Origin: Novosphingobium sp.
GTDB taxonomy: Bacteria; Pseudomonadota; Alphaproteobacteria; Sphingomonadales; Sphingomonadaceae
Direction: 5' to 3'
NCBI GenBank assembly: GCA_024236215.1
Contig: JACKKX010000003.1
Location: forward strand, 391,807-455,806
DNA: 64,000 nucleotides
The translations under genes and the position numbers were made by a program. Position 1 is the stretch's first letter, and the number at the start of each line of letters is the position of its first letter. A model generated the notes under the pieces. It saw only the letters and a list, made by a program, of their open reading frames with translations. It was not told the DNA's origin and ran no database searches. Below are positions 53,485 to 62,048 of this stretch, one piece after another.

Positions 53485-54276
53485 TCAGCTGGCAAGGGCT
53501 GCGTAGAAGGAGCGCGACAAACCGGCCCTATCGCGCGCCGAGTCGTTGAACGGCGGCTTAACGGAGCCGCGAAAGTGGCGCCTGACCAGCATTTTCCACT
53601 GCGATTCCGGGGATTCACCGCGCGCGCGGCAAACTGCGTCGAAATGGGTTGAACCGAATCGGACATGGACGATTTCGTCGTCAAGGATTCGTTCGAGGAT
53701 GCGCGCGCCGCGCTCGTCCCCGGTGGCGCGGACCCGCTCGAGCGTGGCGGGTGTTACATCGAGACCGCGCGCTTCCAGAACCATCGGCACCACTGCCAGC
53801 CGGGCGGCAACATCGTGGCTGGTCTCGCGCGCCGCGTCCCACAGCCCGCCATGCGCGGGCAAGGCGCCATAGCGGCTGCCCAGGCTGTGCAGGTGGCGTT
53901 CGATCAACGCAAAATGCATCGCCTCGTCGGCGGCGACCGAGAGGAAATCCGAAACGAAGCTTTCGCCCATTTCCGCGCCGAATCGCCCGGCCATATCCAG
54001 CGCCAGGTCGATCGCGACGAATTCGATATGGGCCAGTGCGTGCCACAGCGCGATCCGCGCGCGTTCGGATCCGCCCTTGCCGCGCTTGGGCATGCGGCCC
54101 GGTGGCAGAAGTTCGGGCGCGGCGGGGCGGCTTGGTTCCTCGGGCATCGCGCAATCGAAGATGAAACCGAGCCGTCCGCCGCGCCAATCGCGCACCAGCG
54201 CGCGGCACCCCATGACCTTGGCGCGCGGATCGCCGGTTTCGAGGACCGCGCGGATCGCGCGCGCGAGCGTGGTCAC
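53485..54276 (-). CDS. DUF455 ferritin-like protein
   Basis: 263 residues. Start read as GTG at 54274-54276, overlapping the peroxiredoxin stop (GTGA). The helical core has metal-ligand-like residues in ALAHIEFVAIDLALDMA, SVAADEAMHFALIERHL and ILDDEIVHVRFGSTHF, i.e. repeated Glu-x-x-His patterns of a ferritin-like diiron fold. The DUF455 family is uncharacterised, and a role in tRNA or oxidative chemistry is only guessed. Translational coupling with a peroxiredoxin hints at peroxide or oxygen handling. Confidence 0.85.
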   Translation of the reverse strand: MTTLARAIRAVLETGDPRAKVMGCRALVRDWRGGRLGFIFDCAMPEEPSRPAAPELLPPGRMPKRGKGGSERARIALWHALAHIEFVAIDLALDMAGRFGAEMGESFVSDFLSVAADEAMHFALIERHLHSLGSRYGALPAHGGLWDAARETSHDVAARLAVVPMVLEARGLDVTPATLERVRATGDERGARILERILDDEIVHVRFGSTHFDAVCRARGESPESQWKMLVRRHFRGSVKPPFNDSARDRAGLSRSFYAALAS

Positions 54277-54749
54277 AGCGCCTTCGCTGCCTCCAGCACC
54301 GCGGCGGCGTGGCCCTTGACCTTGACCGGGCTCCACACCCGCGCCACCCGGCTATCGGCCCCGATCAGCAGGGTGGTGCGCACCATGCCCATGTAGGTGC
54401 GGCCATAGTTCTGCTTTTCGGTCCAGATGCCCAGCGCGTCGGACAGTCCGCCCTGTTCGGCATCGCTGGCCAGCGGTGCGACAAGGCCATGCTTCTCGAT
54501 GAATTTGAGGTGCTTTTTGGGCGGATCCTTGGAGATGCCGAGCAGGGCGATCCCGGCCTTGGCGAACTCTCCGGCCAGTTCGGAAAAGTCCTTGTTCTCG
54601 ATCGTGCAGCCGGGGGTATCGTCCTTGGGATAGAAGAACAGCACCAGCTTGCGCCCGGCAAAGGCCGACAGGGCGATCGTGCTGCCATCGGGCGCGGTCA
54701 GGGCCAGATCGGGAAGGGTGTCGCCCACGGCGGGAAGCTTGGCCATCAT
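54273..54749 (-). CDS. bcp: PrxQ/Bcp-type thioredoxin-dependent peroxiredoxin
   Basis: 158 residues. Reduces hydroperoxides. The peroxidatic cysteine is in KDDTPGCTIENKDFSE; the position five residues on, where E. coli Bcp has its resolving cysteine, is Lys-Asp here. This is the only Cys in the protein, so it works as a 1-Cys form and must use an outside thiol. ATGA overlap with glnE upstream and GTGA overlap with DUF455 downstream show a tightly coupled trio. Start 54749 or 54746. Confidence 0.93.
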   Translation of the reverse strand: MMAKLPAVGDTLPDLALTAPDGSTIALSAFAGRKLVLFFYPKDDTPGCTIENKDFSELAGEFAKAGIALLGISKDPPKKHLKFIEKHGLVAPLASDAEQGGLSDALGIWTEKQNYGRTYMGMVRTTLLIGADSRVARVWSPVKVKGHAAAVLEAAKAL

Positions 54750-57454
54750 TCGGTCTCCAGGGTTTCGCCAAATGTCGCCGTCCAGACGGCGGCAACGGTG
54801 CGGCGCGATTCGCCCAGCGCCTTTAGCAATCCCGGCCAGTCGCCGCATCCGCAAGCCTGGGCCAGCACCGCCCGCGCCGCGAGCGGCGGCGCCTGCGTAT
54901 CGGGGGCGAGCAGGCGCGAAGCGATCAGGAAGCGGCCAAGGACCGCCTGGGCTTCGGGCAGGTCCGGCAGCACCAGCTCGGCTCCGGCCAGCTCGCCCAG
55001 GGCGGCGGGCAGCGAGGGAACCAGCCCGATCCCGTCGCGCAGTTGCAGGAAATGGGCGGTGAATTCGATATCGACCAGCCCGCCGCGCGCCAGCTTGACG
55101 TCAAGCGTGCCTTTGCTGGGCTTGTGCCCGGCCATGCGCGCGCGCATTTCGAGCACCTCCTGGCGAAGCTTGGCCGGATCGCGCCGCAGGGTCAGCACCG
55201 AGCGGACGATCCGCGCCAGCTCGGTCCTTGCCCCGTCGGAGCCGTAGAGCGGTCGGGCGCGGCACAGCGCCATATGTTCCCAGGTCCAGGCGGATTCGCG
55301 CTGATAGCGCGCAAAGCTCTCAAAACTGACCGCCAGCGGCCCCTGATCGCCCGAGGGGCGCAGCCGGGTATCGACATCGTAGAGCGCGCCCTCCGCCGTC
55401 GGCACCGAAAGCGCCACCGAAACCCGCTGTGCCAGCCGATTGAAATAAAGCGTCGCGCCAAGCGGGCGCGGCCCGTCGCTTTCGGCGGTGTGATCGCCGG
55501 TGAACAGGAACACCAGATCGAGATCGCTGGCATGGGTCAGCGCCCCGCCGCCCAGCCGCCCCAGACCCAGCACCACCAGCTCGCCGCCCGGCACCCGGCC
55601 ATGCGCACGCTCAAACTCGGCCACCGTGGCATCGGCCAGCACCGTCAGGGCGGCCTCGGCCACGCGCGACAGGCCGCGCCCGATCTCGGCGGGATCGCGC
55701 GCGCCCTCGATCAGCTGCACGCCAAGGGCAAATCGCCGTTCACCGACCCGGCGTCGGACCCGGTCGAGAACCTGCTGGTAGTCGTCATCCTCTTCGCCGC
55801 GCGCGAAGTCATCGACCAGTTCGGTAACCCCGGGGGGCAGGTCGAAAGCCGTGGCATCGATCAGCGGATCGAGCAGATCGGCCCGGCGCGCCAGTTCGTC
55901 GGCCAGCGGCGGGGCGAGGCTGAGGATCCTTGCGAGCAGTTGCAGCAGCGCCGGACGCGCTTCGAGCAGGCGGAACAGGTTGACCGCGCTCGGCAGGTTG
56001 GTGAGCAGTTGCTCCCAGCGCAGCAGCGCGCGCTCTGGCTCGGGCGCGGCGGCGAAGGCGGCCAGCAGCGGCCTCAGGACCGCGTCGAAGGCGGCGCGCG
56101 CCGCCTCGCTGCGCAGCGCGCGCAGCCGGCCCGAGCGCCAGCCCTCGATCCGCTCGGCCAGCCCCTGCGGATCGGCAAAGCCCAGCTGCGCAAGCTCATG
56201 CTTCAGTGCTGCGCCGCCGATTCCGGCCACCGGCCCGCTGGCGCCATCGCGGGCGCCCTGTGCGATCAGCCGGTCATAGCGGCTGCCCACTGCCTCTGTG
56301 ATCGCCTCCAGCTCCGCCACCAGCGCGGCGCCGTCGGCCAGTCCGTCGAGCCGGGCGACATTGTCGAGCGCGGCCGGGTCCAGCGGCAGCGAATGGGTCT
56401 GCTGGTCGGCGACCATCTGCAGGCGGTGCTCGATCGTGCGCAGCCGGTCATAGCTTTGGCCCAGCACTCGCGCGTCTTCCGCGTCGATCAGCCCGGCGGC
56501 AGCGAGGGCATCGAGGCTGGCGCGGGTGCCGCGCAGTCGCAGTTCGGGATGACGGCCACCGTGAATCAGCTGATGGGTCTGGGCGAAGAATTCGACCTCG
56601 CGGATGCCGCCGCGCCCCTGCTTGATGTTGAAGCCGGGGCCGGGCTGGGCCGGGCCGGAATGATTGGCACGGATCCGCTGGGTCAGCCGCTCGATCTCGA
56701 CGATCGCCCCGAAATCGAGGCTCTTGCGCCAGACGAACGGGCGGATCGCGGCGAGGAACGCCTCGCCCGCCGCCAGGTCTCCGGCGCAGACGCGCGCGCG
56801 AATGAAGGCGGCGCGCTCCCAGGCCAGCGCCGAGCTTTCGTAATGGGTCAGGGCAGCGTCGATGGTTATCGCCAGCGGGCTGACCTCCGATGCCGGGCGC
56901 AGCCTGAGATCGACCCGGAAGACATAGCCTTCGTGATCGACCTGGCTCATCGTCTGCATCAGTGTGCGCGCCACGCGCTGCGCGGCCTCGCCCGGTTCGT
57001 CGCGTTCGCGCCGGGGCAGCAGCGCGGGATCGTAAAGCAGGATCGGGTCGATGTCGGACGAATAGTTGAGCTCGCCCGCGCCGTGCTTGCCCAGCGCCAG
57101 GGCGGTGAATCCGGCGGGCTGGGCGTCGCTCACCCGTGCCCGGATCGCATCGGCGATCGCGGCATCGAGCGCGCGATCGGCAAAGGCGCTGAGCTCGCCG
57201 ACTACCCGCGTCAGATCGAAGGCCCCGGCCAGGTCGCCCAAAGCCAGTGCAACCGCCAGGGCCTGCTTTTCGCGCCTGAGGGCGCTCGCAACGCTTGACG
57301 CTCCTTCGCCCGCTGCCTTGGCCCAGGCCAGCGCGGCTTCGCCATCGCCCGCTGCCAGCAGGGCTTCGAGCGCGGGCAGGCGCTCAAGTCCCCGCGTCAG
57401 AAAGGGCGAATGCGCCCGCGCCCGTTCAAGTGCTCCGGTCCAGTCGGCAGTCAT
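54746..57454 (-). CDS. glnE: Glutamine synthetase adenylyltransferase/deadenylylase
   Basis: 902 residues, slightly shorter than the E. coli enzyme. Adds or removes AMP on glutamine synthetase according to nitrogen state. It carries two nucleotidyltransferase domains: the N-terminal one with GELNYSSDIDPILLYD (deadenylylation), and the C-terminal one with GALTHASDLDLVFLF (adenylylation), plus helical linkers. Start set at Met-Thr-Ala-Asp (57452-57454); a Met 36 bases upstream lacks support. It heads the glnE-bcp-DUF455 run. glnA and glnB are not in the window. Confidence 0.95.
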   Translation of the reverse strand: MTADWTGALERARAHSPFLTRGLERLPALEALLAAGDGEAALAWAKAAGEGASSVASALRREKQALAVALALGDLAGAFDLTRVVGELSAFADRALDAAIADAIRARVSDAQPAGFTALALGKHGAGELNYSSDIDPILLYDPALLPRRERDEPGEAAQRVARTLMQTMSQVDHEGYVFRVDLRLRPASEVSPLAITIDAALTHYESSALAWERAAFIRARVCAGDLAAGEAFLAAIRPFVWRKSLDFGAIVEIERLTQRIRANHSGPAQPGPGFNIKQGRGGIREVEFFAQTHQLIHGGRHPELRLRGTRASLDALAAAGLIDAEDARVLGQSYDRLRTIEHRLQMVADQQTHSLPLDPAALDNVARLDGLADGAALVAELEAITEAVGSRYDRLIAQGARDGASGPVAGIGGAALKHELAQLGFADPQGLAERIEGWRSGRLRALRSEAARAAFDAVLRPLLAAFAAAPEPERALLRWEQLLTNLPSAVNLFRLLEARPALLQLLARILSLAPPLADELARRADLLDPLIDATAFDLPPGVTELVDDFARGEEDDDYQQVLDRVRRRVGERRFALGVQLIEGARDPAEIGRGLSRVAEAALTVLADATVAEFERAHGRVPGGELVVLGLGRLGGGALTHASDLDLVFLFTGDHTAESDGPRPLGATLYFNRLAQRVSVALSVPTAEGALYDVDTRLRPSGDQGPLAVSFESFARYQRESAWTWEHMALCRARPLYGSDGARTELARIVRSVLTLRRDPAKLRQEVLEMRARMAGHKPSKGTLDVKLARGGLVDIEFTAHFLQLRDGIGLVPSLPAALGELAGAELVLPDLPEAQAVLGRFLIASRLLAPDTQAPPLAARAVLAQACGCGDWPGLLKALGESRRTVAAVWTATFGETLETE

Positions 57455-57585
57455 GCTGTCTGCAATGCGGCGGCGTGGCGGCGCGATCAAGCTCTTCGAT
57501 CAAAGCCGCCGGTCGATGCGCGGCTTGCGCACGGGCCGCGGCTTTGCCACCCTGCCAGATCAACCGGCCAAGGAATCCCCGCGCA

Positions 57586-59280
57586 ATGAGCCTTTCCGTT
57601 TCCCGATCGCTGTCGCTTGCCGTTTCAATCGTGGCACTGGCATTCGCGGGGAGTGCCCCCGCCAGACCCGCCAAGGCTCCGCCGATCCCGGTGGTCAAGG
57701 TGCCGGTGATCCAGGAGGATACGCTCAAGACGGTCACCCGCGTGCTTTCGTCCGATGCCTTCGAGGGGCGCGGCCCCGGCACGCCGGGAGAGGACAAGTC
57801 GATTGCCTATATCATCCAGCGCTTCAAGGATGCCGGATTGCAGCCGGGCAACAACGGATCGTGGCTTCAGGATGTGCCGATCGTCGAGATCACCGCGCGG
57901 AACTCCAGCGGTCTTGCGGTCAATGCCGGGGGGCAGGTGCTGCGCTTCAACGATGGCGCGGACTTCGTTGCCGCAAGCTACCGGGTGGTGGACCATACCG
58001 GGCTCAAGGACGCGCCGCTGGTCTTCGTCGGCTATGGTATCAACGCGCCCGAACTCGGCTGGAATGACTACGCCGGGCTCGACATGAAGGGCAAGATCGC
58101 GGTGATCCTGGTCAACGATCCCGACTATGCCAATGAGACCGAGGAAGGGCTCTTCAAGGGCCGGCGGATGACCTATTACGGGCGCTGGACCTACAAGTTT
58201 GAAGAGGCCGCGCGCCAGGGCGCAGCGGGCGCGCTGGTGATCCACGATACCTTCCCGGCGGCCTATGGCTGGCAGGTGGTGAATTCGAGCTGGACCGGGG
58301 CGCAGACCTATGTCGCGCGCGCGGGGGGTGCGATGGATCAGACGGCGGCCAACGGCTGGGTTCAGAAGGGCGTGGCCGAGGCGATCTTCAAGGCTTCGGG
58401 GCACGATCTCTCCGCGCTCACCGCTGCCGCCGGGCAAAAGGGCTTCAAAGCCGTGCCGCTTGGGGCCACCGCCAGCCTTTCCTTCGACAATGCGATCCGC
58501 CGCTCTACCTCCCATAACGTCATCGGCATCCAGCCGGGCCGCAAGCGGCCGGGGGAATATGTGCTTTATACCGCGCACTGGGATCACCTCGGGCGCTGCA
58601 CGCCGGACAACAGCGGGGACGACATCTGCAACGGCGCGATCGATAATGCCACCGGGGTGGGCGCGCTGGTTGCCCTGGCGGAGGCCAATGTGAAGACGGG
58701 TGCGGCCGATCGCAGCCAGGTGTTTTTGGCGGTAACGCTGGAGGAATCGGGGCTGCTGGGCAGCGAATGGTACGCCCGCAACCCGGTCTATCCGCTGGCG
58801 CGGACCGTGGGCGGGGTCAACATGGACGGGGTCGGCCCGGGCAGCCCCAGCCGCGACGTTCAGGTGACCGGCGGCGACAAGTCCGAGCTGACCCGCTATC
58901 TCGCTGCGGCGATGAGGGCGATGAAGCTTTACCAGACGCCCGAGGACCACGCCGAACGCGGGCACTATTACCGCTCGGACCATTTCAGCATGGCCAAGCA
59001 GGGCGTGCCGATGTTCGCGGTGGGGCGCGGTTCGGATTGGGTCAGGGGCGGCAAGGCCGCGGGCGAAGCGGCTGCGGATGACTATGTCCAGCACCGCTAC
59101 CACCAGCCTTCCGACCAGTACGATCCCACCTGGGACTGGTCGGGCGCGGTCCAGGAGGTGCAGCTCTATTACCGTCTCGGGCGGATGCTGGCGATGACCA
59201 CCGACTGGCCCAACTGGCACAAGACCGACGAATTCCGCGCGGTCCGCGATGCGAGCCTGGCCGAAGCGGGAAAGAAATAG
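57586..59280 (+). CDS. Exported M28-family metallopeptidase
   Basis: 564 residues. Signal peptide about 1-25. The co-catalytic dizinc site of M28 aminopeptidases is visible in order: AHWDHLGRC, CNGAIDNATGVGA (bridging Asp), TLEESGLLGSEW (catalytic Glu and ligand), MDGVG and YYRSDHFSMAKQG. An apical protease-associated-like insertion (about 130-260) sits within the catalytic domain. Broad aminopeptidase activity is expected; exact specificity unknown. It is divergent from glnE and is followed 4 bases later by the agmatine deiminase gene. Confidence 0.92.
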   Translation: MSLSVSRSLSLAVSIVALAFAGSAPARPAKAPPIPVVKVPVIQEDTLKTVTRVLSSDAFEGRGPGTPGEDKSIAYIIQRFKDAGLQPGNNGSWLQDVPIVEITARNSSGLAVNAGGQVLRFNDGADFVAASYRVVDHTGLKDAPLVFVGYGINAPELGWNDYAGLDMKGKIAVILVNDPDYANETEEGLFKGRRMTYYGRWTYKFEEAARQGAAGALVIHDTFPAAYGWQVVNSSWTGAQTYVARAGGAMDQTAANGWVQKGVAEAIFKASGHDLSALTAAAGQKGFKAVPLGATASLSFDNAIRRSTSHNVIGIQPGRKRPGEYVLYTAHWDHLGRCTPDNSGDDICNGAIDNATGVGALVALAEANVKTGAADRSQVFLAVTLEESGLLGSEWYARNPVYPLARTVGGVNMDGVGPGSPSRDVQVTGGDKSELTRYLAAAMRAMKLYQTPEDHAERGHYYRSDHFSMAKQGVPMFAVGRGSDWVRGGKAAGEAAADDYVQHRYHQPSDQYDPTWDWSGAVQEVQLYYRLGRMLAMTTDWPNWHKTDEFRAVRDASLAEAGKK

Positions 59281-59284
59281 CGCA

Positions 59285-60277
59285 ATGAGCCCGCTTTCTG
59301 CGCGGATGCCCGCCGAATGGCATCCGCAGTCGCTGCTGTGGATCGGTTTTCCGCACGATCCGGTCGAGTGGCCGGGCTTCCTGGGCCGGGCGCAGGAACA
59401 GATCGCCGCCTTTGCCAGTGCCGTGGCCGAAACCGGGCAGGAGGTGCGGCTGATCGTGCGCGATGCAGCCAACCGGGCGCGGGCAGAGGCGCTGTGTTCA
59501 TCGCGGGTGGTGCTGGAAGAGCGCCGCTATGGCGATATCTGGCTGCGCGATACCGGTCCGCTGGTGGTGCAGGACGGCTCCGGGCGGCAAATGGCGCGGC
59601 GCTTTGGCTTCAACGGCTGGGGCGGCAAGTACCTGATGGAGGGCGATCAGGAGATCGGCGCGGAGCTGGCCGCGAGCGTGGGGCTGCCGATCGAAACCTG
59701 CGACTGGATTCTGGAGGGCGGGGCGCTCGATGGCGATGGCACCGGGCTGGTCGTCACCACCGAACAGTGTCTGCTCAACCCCAACCGCAACCCGCAGCTT
59801 TCGCGCCGCGATCTGGAATTGCGGCTGGCGCGCGACCTTGGCTTCAAGCGGGTTCTGTGGCTGGGCGAGGGGCTGATCAACGATCACACCGATGGCCATG
59901 TCGATAACCTCGCGCGGTTTGTCGCGCCGGGGGTGCTGGCCTTGCCGCGGGCGACCGGGCAGGGCGATCCCAACGCCGCGATCTATGCCGATGCCAGGGC
60001 GCGGGCCGAAGCCTTCGGCGTGACGGTGCGCGAAGTGCCCTCGCCGGGGCGGGTGGAGAGCGCGGAAGGGCGGATCGAACCGGCCAGTTACATGAATTTC
60101 GCGATCACCTCGAAGCTGGTCGTGGTCCCCACCTATGGCACCGCGCACGACGGCGATGGCGTGGCGGCGATTGCGGACCTGTTCCCCGATCGCGAGACGG
60201 TGGGCATCCTTGCCGATGCGGTGCTGGCCGGGGGCGGCAGCTTCCACTGTTCGAGCCAGCAGCTGCCGACGATCTAG
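59285..60277 (+). CDS. aguA: Agmatine deiminase
   Basis: 330 residues. Hydrolyses agmatine to N-carbamoylputrescine and ammonia in the arginine-decarboxylase route to putrescine. The PPAD-family pentein fold has the acidic/His pair in RDTGPLVV and [14 protein letters not shown] and the nucleophilic cysteine in [14 protein letters not shown] at the C-terminus. The start, Met-Ser-Pro-Leu, follows the M28 stop by 4 bases. No N-carbamoylputrescine amidase is adjacent. Its stop codon overlaps the first palindrome of the hppD control region. Confidence 0.92.
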   Translation: MSPLSARMPAEWHPQSLLWIGFPHDPVEWPGFLGRAQEQIAAFASAVAETGQEVRLIVRDAANRARAEALCSSRVVLEERRYGDIWLRDTGPLVVQDGSGRQMARRFGFNGWGGKYLMEGDQEIGAELAASVGLPIETCDWILEGGALDGDGTGLVVTTEQCLLNPNRNPQLSRRDLELRLARDLGFKRVLWLGEGLINDHTDGHVDNLARFVAPGVLALPRATGQGDPNAAIYADARARAEAFGVTVREVPSPGRVESAEGRIEPASYMNFAITSKLVVVPTYGTAHDGDGVAAIADLFPDRETVGILADAVLAGGGSFHCSSQQLPTI

Positions 60278-60330
60278 TTTCGGTTGAAACCTTGACTCGG
60301 CGTGGCCGCCGATATAGTTTCATATGCAAC
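60277..60330 (+). promoter_or_regulatory. Promoter and twin operator-like palindromes of hppD
   Basis: Two similar 14-base dyads, GTTTCGGTTGAAAC (60277-60290) and GTTTCATATGCAAC (60317-60330), lie exactly 40 bases apart in the same orientation; with flanks both read TAGTTTC-N3-TG-N-AACC. A TTGACT (60292-60297) and TATAGT (60313-60318) pair, spacing 15, lies between and overlaps the second dyad. This layout fits repression, for example by a MarR-family dimer, responsive to an aromatic intermediate. The regulator gene is not in the window. Confidence 0.65.
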
Positions 60331-60354
60331 CAATATCGCGCTGGGAGCCCCGTT

Positions 60355-61449
60355 TTGTCCGATCTGTTTGAAAACCCGCTTGGCCTTGATGGCTTTGAAT
60401 TCATCGAGTTCTCGGCTCCTGAAAAGGGCGTGCTTGAGCCGGTCTTCGCGGCGATGGGCTTCACCCGGATTGCCCAGCACCGCTCCAAGGACGTGCAGCT
60501 CTGGCGCCAGGGCGGGATCAACCTGATCGCCAACTACGAGCCTAAGAGCGCGGCTGCCTACTTCGCGGCCGAGCACGGCGCCTCGTGCTGTGGCATGGGC
60601 TGGCGGGTGAAGGACGCGAAGAAGGCCTATGAGCTGGCGCTGGAGCGCGGCGCCGAGCCGGTTGAAAGCCGTACCGGGGTGATGGAGCTGCGTCTGCCCG
60701 CGATCCGCGGGATCGGCGGCTCGATCATCTACCTGATTGATCGCTATGAGGGGCAGGAACACGGCGATCTTTCGATCTACGACATCGATTTCGTCTACGA
60801 ACCGGGCGCCGAGCGGCATCCGGCGGGGGCGGGGTTCCACACCATCGATCACCTCACCCACAACGTCTATGGCGGCCGCATGGCTCACTGGGGCGGATTC
60901 TACGAGCGCGTGTTCGGCTTTCGCGAGATCCGCTATTTCGACATCAAGGGCGAATATACCGGCCTGACCAGCCGGGCGATGACCGCACCCGATGGCAAGA
61001 TCCGCATTCCCTTGAATGAAGAAGGCAAGGCCGGCGGCGGACAGATCGAGGAGTTCCTGCGCCAGTACAATGGCGAGGGAATCCAGCACATCGCCTTTGC
61101 CTGCGACGATCTGCTGGGTTGCTGGGACAAACTCAAGGCGCTCGGCACCCCGTTCATGACCGCGCCGCCCGCTACCTATTACGAGATGCTGACCGAGCGT
61201 CTGCCCGGCCACGGCGAGCCGGTGGAGGAGTTGCAAAGCCGTGGGATCCTGCTCGACGGATCGACCCAGAAGGGCGATCCGCGCCTGCTGCTGCAGATCT
61301 TCTCCGAAACGATGATCGGACCGGTGTTCTTCGAATTTATCCAGCGCAAGAAGGACGAAGGTTTCGGTGAAGGCAATTTCACCGCGCTGTTCGAGAGCAT
61401 GGAGCGCGACCAGCTGCGCCGCGGCGCGCTGCAGGTGGAAGGAGCCTGA
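60355..61449 (+). CDS. hppD: 4-hydroxyphenylpyruvate dioxygenase
   Basis: 364 residues. Converts 4-hydroxyphenylpyruvate to homogentisate in tyrosine breakdown. Fe(II) ligands of the two VOC-type halves are visible: His in [12 protein letters not shown], His in [11 protein letters not shown], and Glu in [20 protein letters not shown] at the C-terminus. The start is read as TTG at 60355, preceded by GGGAG; the upstream in-frame residues overlap the promoter elements and are not family-like. It forms a two-gene unit with the next VOC protein, starting 2 bases after its stop. Confidence 0.95.
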   Translation: MSDLFENPLGLDGFEFIEFSAPEKGVLEPVFAAMGFTRIAQHRSKDVQLWRQGGINLIANYEPKSAAAYFAAEHGASCCGMGWRVKDAKKAYELALERGAEPVESRTGVMELRLPAIRGIGGSIIYLIDRYEGQEHGDLSIYDIDFVYEPGAERHPAGAGFHTIDHLTHNVYGGRMAHWGGFYERVFGFREIRYFDIKGEYTGLTSRAMTAPDGKIRIPLNEEGKAGGGQIEEFLRQYNGEGIQHIAFACDDLLGCWDKLKALGTPFMTAPPATYYEMLTERLPGHGEPVEELQSRGILLDGSTQKGDPRLLLQIFSETMIGPVFFEFIQRKKDEGFGEGNFTALFESMERDQLRRGALQVEGA

Positions 61450-61451
61450 CC

Positions 61452-62009
61452 ATGACCACTGCCCCCGCCCTCAAGCGCATCCACCACGTCGCCTATCGCT
61501 GCAAGGACGCGAAGGAGACGGTCGAATGGTATGGCCGCGTACTCGGCATGGACTATACCACCGCCTTCGCCGAAAATACCGTGCCCTCGACCGGCGAGGA
61601 CGATCCCTACATGCACATCTTCCTCGATTGCGGCGGGGGCAACGTGCTGGCCTTTTTCGAGCTGCCGGGCCAGCCGGCGATGGGCAAGGATCCCAACACC
61701 CCGGCCTGGGTTCAGCACCTCGCCTTCGAGGTTGAGGACGAGGCCGCGCTGCTGGCCGCCAAGGCACACATCGAGGCCCAGGGGATCGAAGTGCTGGGGC
61801 CGACCTATCACGGAATTTTCCGCTCGATCTATTTCTTCGACCCCAACGGCCACCGGCTGGAACTGGCCTGCAATATCGGCACGAGCGAACAGCATGCCGA
61901 GCTGCGCGCGCTTGCTCCGGTCATGCTCAACGAGTGGGCGGCAACCAAACGTGCCCCGCGCCATGCCGCCTGGCTGCACGAGGATCCGGCCGAGCGCGGC
62001 GACGCATAA
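61452..62009 (+). CDS. VOC-family (glyoxalase/dioxygenase fold) protein
   Basis: 185 residues: two beta-alpha-beta-beta-beta halves of the vicinal oxygen chelate fold. Candidate metal ligands are His in RIHHVAYRC, His in PAWVQHLAFEVEDE and Glu in DPNGHRLELAC. Transcribed with hppD, so a role near the tyrosine pathway is likely (for example, acting on a homogentisate-related or maleyl compound), but the reaction is not known. The C-terminal 30 residues extend past the fold. Confidence 0.88.
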   Translation: MTTAPALKRIHHVAYRCKDAKETVEWYGRVLGMDYTTAFAENTVPSTGEDDPYMHIFLDCGGGNVLAFFELPGQPAMGKDPNTPAWVQHLAFEVEDEAALLAAKAHIEAQGIEVLGPTYHGIFRSIYFFDPNGHRLELACNIGTSEQHAELRALAPVMLNEWAATKRAPRHAAWLHEDPAERGDA

Positions 62010-62048
62010 ATCGCTTTGCTTGGCGCGCCCGTTCGCTATGGGCGAAAA

